Positions 14,611 to 20,760 of a stretch of DNA of 20,760 nucleotides are shown here, piece by piece (the stretch's first letter is position 1; each line of letters opens with the position of its first letter). The stretch covers positions 1 to 20,760 of the forward strand of contig JAODGP010000059.1 of assembly GCA_025464345.1 (NCBI GenBank), written 5' to 3'. Position numbers and translations under genes: made by a program. The notes beneath the pieces were generated by a model. That model searched no databases and was not told the DNA's origin. It worked only from the letters and a program-made list of their open reading frames with translations. The stretch is from Methanosarcinales archaeon. Its GTDB lineage: Archaea > Halobacteriota > Syntropharchaeia > Alkanophagales > Methanospirareceae.

Positions 14611-15339
14611 ATGTTCCCGAAGATAATAACCTTCTGTTGCAACTGGTGTGCGTATCCAGGGGCGGATCTGGCAGGGATATCGCGCTTCCTCTACCCGGTG
14701 AACACCAGGGTGATCCGTGTGATGTGCACCGGGCGTGTGGACCCTGCGCTGGTGCTTGAAGCTTTTATCAGCGGTGCGGATGGTGTGATGGTGATGGGCT
14801 GTCATCCTGATGAATGTCATTACAGGCATGGCAATATCGAGGCAGAGCGGCGGATGAAATTACTGCAGTATCTCTTCGAGAGATACGGGCTGGATGCTGA
14901 ACGGTTGAGGATAGAATGGATTGCAGCTTCGGAGGGCAGGAAATTTGCGGAGGTGACGGCGGAGTTCGTGGAGCGTGTGAGTGAGATAGGGGCATTACAG
15001 GCAGATGCGATGGAGATACTCGGAGTAATGCGTGATATGTTCTATGGAGAGCGGCTCAGGCTCGCACTTGGTGCGGCGAACCGGGCGTTGAGCGGTGGTG
15101 CGGATGTGGCTAAATACGAAGCTGCATTAAAGAGGATAGCGGTGGAGGAGTTCAACAAATACCGGTTGCTGAAGATGCTGAAGAGGGAGAAGGAGTTAAG
15201 CACGAAGGCTGCGGCGGAGCGGCTCGGATTGAGCTTGCGAGAGACTTTCGACTACTTCATCGAGTTGAAGCGAGAAGGTGTGGTGGATGAGGGTGAGATG
15301 GGAGAGGACCGGTATATTTTGTACCGGCTTGTGAGGTGA
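14611..15339 (+). CDS. mvhD: MvhD-like [2Fe-2S] subunit with a C-terminal winged-helix extension
   Basis: MvhD is the small [2Fe-2S] protein that hands electrons to HdrA. Residues 1-135 are a normal MvhD: CCNWCAY (C9, C10, C13), RVMCTGRVDP (C39) and GCHPDECHY (C64, C69). The protein, however, has 242 residues instead of about 140. Residues 136-180 look helical, and about 185-240 look like a winged-helix domain (ELSTKAAAERLGLSLRETFD, then LKREGVVDEGEM and a basic YILYRLVR end). Whether the tail binds DNA or is a protein-docking domain is not known. It is coupled to the next hdrA, whose ribosome binding site lies in its last codons. Confidence 0.9.
   Translation: MFPKIITFCCNWCAYPGADLAGISRFLYPVNTRVIRVMCTGRVDPALVLEAFISGADGVMVMGCHPDECHYRHGNIEAERRMKLLQYLFERYGLDAERLRIEWIAASEGRKFAEVTAEFVERVSEIGALQADAMEILGVMRDMFYGERLRLALGAANRALSGGADVAKYEAALKRIAVEEFNKYRLLKMLKREKELSTKAAAERLGLSLRETFDYFIELKREGVVDEGEMGEDRYILYRLVR
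15333..15339 (+). promoter_or_regulatory. Ribosome binding site that sets the long HdrA-2 start
   Basis: GAGGTGA lies 5 bases before the ATG at 15345 and contains the stop codon of mvhD, so the two genes are translationally coupled. The in-frame GTG at 15336 is part of this site and not the start. Confidence 0.6.
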
Positions 15340-15344
15340 AGAGT

Positions 15345-17288
15345 ATGAGGATAGGAGTATACGTGTGCCATTGTGGATTGAACATAGAGGCGATGGTGGA
15401 TGTGGCAGATGTGGCGAAGTTCGCATCCACGCTGCCTGATGTTGTAATTGCGAGGGACTACAAGTATATGTGTTCAGACCCGGGACAGGAGATGATAAAG
15501 AAGGATATAAAGGATCTGGGGCTTGAGCGTGTGGTGGTTGCGTCATGCTCGCCGCGAATGCACGAGCCCACATTTCAGGTCACGGTGGAGGAAGCGGGAC
15601 TGAATGCATACTGCATGGAGATGGCGAACATAAGGGAGCACTGCTCATGGGTTCATACAGACAGGGCAGAGGCGACGGAGAAGGCGAAGGCACTCGTGGC
15701 AGGAGCGGTCTTCAAGGCTGCGGAGTTAGAGCCGCTGGAGACCCTGGAGGTGGATGTTACACCCGTTGCACTGGTAATAGGTGGCGGTATTGCGGGTATG
15801 CAGGCGGCACTGGACATCGCGGATGAAGGTTTCAAGGTGTATCTTGTGGAGAAGGAGCCGTCCATCGGCGGGCACATGTCACAGCTGGATAAGACTTTTC
15901 CAACCTTAGATTGTTCAGCATGCATCCTCACGCCGAAGATGGTGGATGTTGCACGGCATGATAACATCGAACTGATAACATATGCGGAGGTGGAGAGTAT
16001 AGAAGGCTACATAGGTAACTTCAACGTGCGGGTGAGGAAGAAGCCACGCTACATAGATGAAAGTAAGTGCACGGGCTGTGGGATCTGCGCACAGCACTGC
16101 CCTGTGAAGGCATTGAATGAGTATGACCTGGGTTTGGGCTGGAGGAAGGCGACTTACGTGCCGTTCCCGCAGGCGATCCCGATGAAGTACACAATAGATA
16201 GAGAGAGCTGTATCCAGTGCAGGACGTGTGAGAATGTATGTGGTATGGATGCCGTGGATTTTGAGCAGAAGGATGAGTTCATAGAGTTCACTGTAGGTGC
16301 AATCGTGGTGGCTACGGGGTATGATATGCTTGATCCAGAGCCGAGATACGGGCTTGAACTGGATAATGTGATTACAGGGTTGCAATTTGAGCGGCTATCC
16401 AATGCTTCGGGTCCCACAGGTGGTAAATTAATAATAAATGGCAAGGTGCCGAAGGATGTGGTATTCATAAGCTGTGTGGGTTCGAGGGAGCGAGGAATGC
16501 GAGAATATTGCTCCCGGTTCTGCTGTATGTATAATGCGAAGCAGGCGCATCTGGTGGGTGAGAAGATACCTGATGCGAATGTAACGGTCATTTATACGGA
16601 TATGAGGGCATATGGCGAGGGTTTTGAGGAGTTCTACAACCGTGTAGTGGAAGAAGGAGTGAGATATGTGAGGAAAGAGCTGGAAGCTCCGATAGAGGTG
16701 AAGAAGAAGGGTGAGGACAGGGTTGTGGTGCATGCGGTGACAGAGAACGGTGAAGAGGAATTTGAAGCGGATCTGGTGGTGCTCGCAAACGCTGCGATTG
16801 CAAAAAGCGATGCTGAGCGAGTGATGCACTTAGTGAATGTCTCAAGGAGTCGGGATGGGTTCTTCCTCGAATTGCATCCGAAGTTGAGACCGATTGAGAC
16901 CACGGTCAGTGGCATTTTCCTTGCGGGCTGCGCGCAGTCGCCGAAGGACATCCCGGACAGCGTTGCTCAGGGCTCGGCTGCTGCATCCTATGTCTGCAGT
17001 CTGCTCTCAAAGGAGCGGGTGAAGGGTGAGAGCTGCGTCTCCGTGGTGGACGAGGACCTGTGCATAGGCTGTGGTACCTGTATATCGGTCTGTCCATACG
17101 GTGCGATGGAATTCAGCGAACGAGGCACATACGGGTCGAGCAATTTCCGCAAGGTAGCGCATAATATAAGTGCGCTCTGCAAGGGCTGTGGCACCTGCGG
17201 GTCTGAATGCCCCGGGCGTGCAATAAATGTGAAGCATTTCAAGGACGACCAGATACTGGCACAGGTGGAGGGTATACTCTCCGTGTAA
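15345..17288 (+). CDS. hdrA: HdrA-like flavin/Fe-S electron-bifurcating subunit (long form 2)
   Basis: 647 residues, full HdrA layout and close paralogue of long form 1: YVCHCG and ASCSPRMHE at the N-terminus, LVIGGGIAGM (143-152), LDCSACILTPKM (189-199), an inserted ferredoxin domain (C242-252 and C289-299), cluster ligands C377 and C389/393/394, and a C-terminal ferredoxin domain (C573-583, C612-622). An oddity is the second flavin-fold signature: long form 1 has VVLATGAMPG, but here it reads VVLANAAIAKS, with the Gly lost, so FAD binding or potential may differ. It lies between two mvhD genes, and the downstream one follows after 23 bases. It probably forms an HdrA-MvhD unit with either. 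Confidence 0.93.
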   Translation: MRIGVYVCHCGLNIEAMVDVADVAKFASTLPDVVIARDYKYMCSDPGQEMIKKDIKDLGLERVVVASCSPRMHEPTFQVTVEEAGLNAYCMEMANIREHCSWVHTDRAEATEKAKALVAGAVFKAAELEPLETLEVDVTPVALVIGGGIAGMQAALDIADEGFKVYLVEKEPSIGGHMSQLDKTFPTLDCSACILTPKMVDVARHDNIELITYAEVESIEGYIGNFNVRVRKKPRYIDESKCTGCGICAQHCPVKALNEYDLGLGWRKATYVPFPQAIPMKYTIDRESCIQCRTCENVCGMDAVDFEQKDEFIEFTVGAIVVATGYDMLDPEPRYGLELDNVITGLQFERLSNASGPTGGKLIINGKVPKDVVFISCVGSRERGMREYCSRFCCMYNAKQAHLVGEKIPDANVTVIYTDMRAYGEGFEEFYNRVVEEGVRYVRKELEAPIEVKKKGEDRVVVHAVTENGEEEFEADLVVLANAAIAKSDAERVMHLVNVSRSRDGFFLELHPKLRPIETTVSGIFLAGCAQSPKDIPDSVAQGSAAASYVCSLLSKERVKGESCVSVVDEDLCIGCGTCISVCPYGAMEFSERGTYGSSNFRKVAHNISALCKGCGTCGSECPGRAINVKHFKDDQILAQVEGILSV

Positions 17289-17293
17289 TGATA

Positions 17294-17303
17294 AGAGGAG
17301 GTG
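17294..17303 (+). promoter_or_regulatory. Ribosome binding site that sets the second mvhD start
   Basis: GAGGAGGTGA lies 8 bases before the ATG at 17312. An in-frame ATG at 17288 overlaps the hdrA stop (TAATG) but has no such site. Confidence 0.6.
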
Positions 17304-17311
17304 AAAAAAAG

Positions 17312-17740
17312 ATGGGTGATAAGAAGAAGGGAGAAGATGGGTTTGAGCCGAGGATAGTGGGGTTTTGCTGCAACTGGTGCTCATACGCAGCAGCGGACCT
17401 CGCAGGCATCTCAAGATTGAAGTATCCGCCGAACGTGCGTATAATACGAGTGCCGTGTACGGGGAAAGTGGACCCGCTGTATATATTGAGGGCGTTTGAA
17501 CTCGGTGCGGATGCTGTATTCCTGTCAGGGTGCCTGGAGGGTGAGTGCCATTACCTGACCGGGAATTTATATGCGCGAGACAGGGTGGAACGGCTGAAGC
17601 GTGACCTGGAGAAGATAGGGCTCGGCGGGCGGCTCGAGATGTTCTTCATATCCGCAGCGATGGGTAAGGAGTTCGCAGAGGCGACCACGAAGTTGACCGA
17701 GCGTATAAAGGAGCTGGGACCGAGTCCGTTGCGGCGATAA
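17312..17740 (+). CDS. mvhD: MvhD-like [2Fe-2S] electron-transfer subunit
   Basis: 142 residues, the usual MvhD length. The [2Fe-2S] cysteines are visible: CCNWCSY (C19, C20, C23), RVPCTGKVDP (C49) and GCLEGECHY (C74, C79). A short charged N-terminus (MGDKKKGEDG) precedes the fold. It is a paralogue of the MvhD domain at 14611 but without the winged-helix tail. It is the last gene of the operon and is followed by a T-run. In methanogens MvhD bridges a hydrogenase or formate dehydrogenase to HdrA; no such enzyme is encoded here, so the electron donor must be MetFV, FrhB or a protein encoded elsewhere. Confidence 0.92.
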   Translation: MGDKKKGEDGFEPRIVGFCCNWCSYAAADLAGISRLKYPPNVRIIRVPCTGKVDPLYILRAFELGADAVFLSGCLEGECHYLTGNLYARDRVERLKRDLEKIGLGGRLEMFFISAAMGKEFAEATTKLTERIKELGPSPLRR

Positions 17741-17750
17741 CGCCCCGCTC

Positions 17751-17759
17751 TCTTTTTTT
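17751..17759 (+). terminator. T-run terminator of the metVF-hdr operon
   Basis: A run of seven T follows a CT-rich stretch about 12 bases after the last stop. It is the only strong T-run between genes of this strand from 6059 onward, which supports one long transcript. Confidence 0.6.
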
Positions 17760-17816
17760 ACAGCTATAGCCCATCCAAACCCTGGAACACCCCTGTCATC
17801 GAATCAGTGCGTTCGT

Positions 17817-18467
17817 TCAGGTCACCTGTTCTATCTCCTTCATCCGCTGCAGCGCCTCAATCGCATCTTCTCGCTTCAAATCCCTTTTCTCTTCTCTCAA
17901 GAACTTCTTTAGCCGCATTAAAACGCCCTTCTCCAGTTCCGCAGCGTTCAAAATCCTCTCATAATCCCTCTCCGGATAATACAGCGACTTCGCTATACGC
18001 AATATCTTCTCCTTCACCTCTTTATCTATTATCCCTCGCTCTTCTGCCAGACCCAAATTGTATCGAATATTCACCATAGGTTCGGATAGCGGTTTGAAAG
18101 ACTCAGGTTCAAAAATCAATGCGACCTCATCGTCTGAAACCAGTTCTCCTTTCTTATAAAGCTCGTATATCCTGCCAACGCCTTCCATACCATATGAATC
18201 GAGTTCAGAAGCCCTCAAAGCGCCCATACTTGAGGCACCCACCACCTTCACTCCTCTCTCCAGCGCATACAGTATCTCACGATGCGCTACCGCACAGGCT
18301 TGAAAGAATACACCATCTATCAATCCTATTATCTTCGCACCTTCTTCTACCGCCCTGAAAATATCCCCTCTGCTCGCAGGCGGTCTGTACTCAGCATCCA
18401 GTATCTTCTTTGCAGTCTCTGCTTCAAGACTCGGTCCCAGGAAGACGACCACTCTTTTTCCTTGCAT
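17817..18467 (-). CDS. tfuA: TfuA-like protein, YcaO partner in thioamide formation
   Basis: 216 residues with family features: VVVFLGPSL at 6-14, GLIDGVFFQ near 48, a HREILYALERG helix, and GASSMGALRASELD near 77. TfuA proteins act with YcaO to place a thioamide in a protein backbone, best known as thioglycine in methyl-coenzyme M reductase, and are thought to deliver sulfur. The gene overlaps the upstream ycaO by 44 bases in another frame, so the two are co-translated. The cysteine desulfurase at the left of the window could supply sulfur, but that link is only suggestive. The C-terminus is helical and highly charged. Confidence 0.9.
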   Translation of the reverse strand: MQGKRVVVFLGPSLEAETAKKILDAEYRPPASRGDIFRAVEEGAKIIGLIDGVFFQACAVAHREILYALERGVKVVGASSMGALRASELDSYGMEGVGRIYELYKKGELVSDDEVALIFEPESFKPLSEPMVNIRYNLGLAEERGIIDKEVKEKILRIAKSLYYPERDYERILNAAELEKGVLMRLKKFLREEKRDLKREDAIEALQRMKEIEQVT

Positions 18468-19650
18468 CCTTACATCTTCGCCCTATTCTCGATGCGTCCA
18501 CCGCATACATCTCCAGTCCCGGCACGATCACTCTCACCACCGGCATTCCTATCTCCTCCCTCGTTAAATCCACCACTACCACGCGTTCTAACCCTGCTCT
18601 CCTCAGCCGCTCCACCATATGCTTTATATCATCGAGGAAATCGTCGCTATCAAGAGAATTCAGATCCTCAAAATCCTTCTCCTCTGCGGTGGCAAACCAG
18701 TGCTTGTTCTGCTTCCGCATCCATTCATAACCCATTATCCTCCTCATATCCGCCATCGCAGTGTCCTCTCTCGCACCATGTATCTGTGTGAGTCTGCTCT
18801 GTGCAACTTCTGTAATCGCTCGCATTATCGCAACGCTCGCATTCGTATGCGTCCCCATCCCGATGGTGAGCAGTGCCGGGTCTCTCAACATGAGGTCGTC
18901 AGAGACAGCCGCAAAAGTCGGCACACCTATATCGCTCGTTATATCACGTATGAGCAGGGCGACCTCAGCATCCGCGAATTTCGCCTGGAGTGCACGAATC
19001 CTTTCTTCTTTTATCTTCACAACCGCGCCAGTATTCCTCGTGACTTCCACCAGCGACCACGCATCCCGTTCGATCACCTCCGCGAGACCATGAAAAATCG
19101 CTTCCTCTATCTCATTACCCGCAGCCAGACCGTTCGTATTCGTTCTAAACAACCGAACTCTCTCATATCTCGATGGTAATGGGTGGAATACTGCATTCGC
19201 AGGCACATATATCGCTTCCCCCCTCACCAGATCATAACCTTCTACCCACGGAATACGAATATCCTCAACATCCTTCACATAATTCGGGAGGATCAGGTCT
19301 TCAGGGTTTAAAGCGTTCTCCTTATCGCTGAGCCTCGAATAGCTATCCATTAAAAGCTTCATCCCGTGAACTTCCGCGGAATATCGCTCCACAGCCTCCA
19401 TCATTGCAGAAACTTTAGCTTCCTCTGCCGTTGTTCCCTTACCATTATAGACCGATACCGCACCCCTCTCTGCCGCTGGTCTTATGCTCGAGAACACGGG
19501 TATCCCTAACCTGTCAAGCCCGGTTATGTCCGCGACACGTGTAACACCCGCAGCAGGCAGCTTCGGCTCTATTCGTGCTAAAGTCTCCTCAGGTGGGACT
19601 GCACGATGCGTGCCCTTCTTATAGCCCTTGATACATGACCTGAGTTTCAT
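18424..19650 (-). CDS. ycaO: YcaO-domain protein, probable McrA thioamidation enzyme
   Basis: YcaO enzymes use ATP to activate a backbone amide; with TfuA they form thioglycine in McrA. The protein has 408 residues. ATP/Mg-site signatures are SAMMEAVERYSAE (81-93, Glu85 and Glu88) and GLAEVIERDA (188-197, Glu191 and Glu194), with TNTNGLAAGN before the latter and VIVPGLEMYAVD near the C-terminus. The frame could be read back to 19806, but a TATA box at 19702-19714 lies inside that extension, and family similarity begins at MKLRSCIKGYKKGTHR, so 19650 is taken. The ATG at 19701 touches the TATA box and is rejected. mcrA itself is not in the window. Confidence 0.92.
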   Translation of the reverse strand: MKLRSCIKGYKKGTHRAVPPEETLARIEPKLPAAGVTRVADITGLDRLGIPVFSSIRPAAERGAVSVYNGKGTTAEEAKVSAMMEAVERYSAEVHGMKLLMDSYSRLSDKENALNPEDLILPNYVKDVEDIRIPWVEGYDLVRGEAIYVPANAVFHPLPSRYERVRLFRTNTNGLAAGNEIEEAIFHGLAEVIERDAWSLVEVTRNTGAVVKIKEERIRALQAKFADAEVALLIRDITSDIGVPTFAAVSDDLMLRDPALLTIGMGTHTNASVAIMRAITEVAQSRLTQIHGAREDTAMADMRRIMGYEWMRKQNKHWFATAEEKDFEDLNSLDSDDFLDDIKHMVERLRRAGLERVVVVDLTREEIGMPVVRVIVPGLEMYAVDASRIGRRCKDARKKSGRLPGTES

Positions 19651-19701
19651 CCTTAAAACTGAGATAAAAGAACCAGCCTCTTCTCCTCCACAATATGTCA
19701 T

Positions 19702-19714
19702 TGATATATAAAAA
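19702..19714 (-). promoter_or_regulatory. TATA box of ycaO-tfuA
   Basis: The minus strand reads TTTTTATATATCA. A transcription start about 25 bp downstream gives a leader of about 30 bases before the ATG at 19650. Confidence 0.5.
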
Positions 19715-19792
19715 GGTGTACAAATAAGATACTGAAAAGAAGACCTCCCCTGATGTCCATTATCAATCATTTTGCATAAAAAAATCGAAAAT

Positions 19793-19801
19793 CTTTTATA
19801 C
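19793..19801 (+). promoter_or_regulatory. TATA box of the multiheme cytochrome gene
   Basis: CTTTTATAC lies about 30 bp before the expected start near 19826. The message would carry AGGAG at 19841-19845, 11 bases before the ATG. Confidence 0.5.
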
Positions 19802-19856
19802 TGCACAATCTAAAAGTTATGTAACAGTGACTCTATTGAAAGGAGATAGAAGAAAG

Positions 19857-20760
19857 ATGCCAGAAAGGGTATATACAAGAAGCTGTAAGTTAGTGAGAAC
19901 AGTGAAGTTAATATTGCCCCTGATGCTTATCACAGTGTTAGCGGTATCGCTGATGAGCATAGCGATAGCGGCGGCGGAAGACTTCGGCTGCGCCTGCCAT
20001 CCAGAGAAAGAAGCAAACTTCAATACCTCTTTGCACCATCAAATCTGGGGTATGTACGAGGAGTTTGATAAAGGAGCGGGGCAAGAGTTCAACATGAGTT
20101 TGCCTCAGAAGTGTGCTAACTGTCATGTAAGCAGCTGCACGGCGTGTCATGGCGCCTATCCAGAGTACCACAAGGAGACGAAGAACATGAGTACCTGCGT
20201 TGAATGCCACCATGCGAGAACGGGTGTGAACTATGTCGGATACTTGGGCGGTCATAAAGAGAAGGGACCAAGTGCAGATATTCACTATCGGGCTGGTTTA
20301 AACTGCACTGATTGCCATACATCTTCTGAGATACATGGCGACGGTATGCACTATACGAGTGAGAAGAAGGCGGTGAAAGTGCGATGTGAAGATTGCCACG
20401 AGAATCCCGGCAAGACGGTTAAGGGCATGAATGTGACGCAGTATTCATCTGACATACAGGCACATAGAATACACGAAGGCAAGCTCGACTGCTCTGCGTG
20501 CCATGCTGGATGGATGCAGACATGCTACAACTGCCATTTGGAAACCGGGAAAGTGGATAAATCATACGTGGATAAGTTCTATCTCGGCATTGGTTATGAA
20601 GGAAAAATAAAACCGTTCTACTATCAGAGAGTGAGTAAGGGAAATAAGTCATACGATAGATGGGTTGAGTACACACCGCATACTATTACGGCAAAGGCGC
20701 ACGACTGTGACTTCTGCCATAATAACAAGGAGCTGCTTGGTGCGAATCGTACAGGATTAA
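19857..20760 (+). CDS. Secreted multiheme cytochrome c, 3' end outside the window
   Basis: 301 residues are visible and the frame is open at the edge. A basic start followed by a hydrophobic segment (about 17-40, ILPLMLITVLAV to IAIAAA) is a signal peptide or anchor. Eight CxxCH haem sites follow: residues 86-90, 94-98, 114-118, 150-154, 177-181, 212-216, 223-227 and 284-288. The first candidate, at 45-48, is CACH, one residue short of the standard motif. Many extra His residues could be distal ligands. Such proteins carry electrons outside the membrane; in ANME archaea they are thought to pass electrons from methane oxidation to partner bacteria. The exact type is unknown because the C-terminus is missing. 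Confidence 0.9.
   Translation, partial: MPERVYTRSCKLVRTVKLILPLMLITVLAVSLMSIAIAAAEDFGCACHPEKEANFNTSLHHQIWGMYEEFDKGAGQEFNMSLPQKCANCHVSSCTACHGAYPEYHKETKNMSTCVECHHARTGVNYVGYLGGHKEKGPSADIHYRAGLNCTDCHTSSEIHGDGMHYTSEKKAVKVRCEDCHENPGKTVKGMNVTQYSSDIQAHRIHEGKLDCSACHAGWMQTCYNCHLETGKVDKSYVDKFYLGIGYEGKIKPFYYQRVSKGNKSYDRWVEYTPHTITAKAHDCDFCHNNKELLGANRTGL

Noticed and set aside
8208..17288. HdrA-like genes as thioredoxin reductases or glutamate synthase small subunits
   Set aside because: They share only the flavin fold; the CHCG start, the YCSRFCC/YCSITCC ligands and the ferredoxin domains are specific to HdrA.
17207..17311. Longer start for the second MvhD, inside the end of hdrA
   Set aside because: A strong ribosome binding site at 17294-17303 points to 17312, and that start gives the normal MvhD length.
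19651..19806. N-terminal extension of YcaO
   Set aside because: It runs across a TATA box and has no family similarity; the conserved start is MKLRSCIKGY at 19650.

Overview
The window looks archaeal. Genes are preceded by AT-rich TATA boxes about 25 bp before the likely transcription start, genes end in T-runs, codon use favours AGG/AGA/ATA, and the enzymes are those of methanogenic or methane/alkane-oxidising archaea. The best fit is an ANME-1 type organism (Methanophagales) or a relative such as the Syntrophoarchaeia. The reasons are MetF/MetV in an archaeal Hdr operon (MetF is thought to replace Mer in ANME-1), YcaO/TfuA (McrA thioamidation) and a multiheme cytochrome c. This placement is inference from gene content, not from a marker gene.

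Left part (1-2942). The first 800 bases hold the start of a minus-strand gene that runs off the window, doubtful small frames and a GC-rich, hairpin-bearing remnant. A tight pair follows: a type II cysteine desulfurase (819-1997) and FdhD (1998-2747), the sulfur donor and sulfur carrier that activate Mo/W formate dehydrogenases. A 51-residue unknown protein comes next.

Middle part (2945-6058). A GvpD-like P-loop ATPase, a Cdc48-like single-domain AAA ATPase and three small proteins built from two shared modules form a cluster. One small protein has module A only, one has module B only, and the third carries both. Three promoters here share a similar stretch of about 35 bp running from the TATA box past the expected start. 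I read this as a possible undescribed regulatory system.

Main operon (6059-17740). Ten genes with tiny gaps or overlaps are read in one direction: small A+B protein, metV, metF, long HdrA-1, FrhB-like F420 oxidoreductase, short HdrA-1, short HdrA-2, MvhD with a winged-helix tail, long HdrA-2, MvhD-2, then a T-run. There is no HdrB, HdrC, hydrogenase or formate dehydrogenase catalytic subunit. The set looks like a soluble flavin-based electron-bifurcating or confurcating machine linking methylene/methyl-pterin chemistry (MetFV) to F420 (FrhB) and ferredoxin. The two short HdrAs lack the inserted ferredoxin domain but carry an extra four-cysteine insert.

Right part (17741-20760). YcaO and TfuA lie on the minus strand with overlapping frames. 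Divergent from them, a secreted multiheme cytochrome c (eight CxxCH motifs plus one CxCH in the visible part) runs off the right edge. I saw no rRNA, tRNA, CRISPR array or complete insertion sequence.
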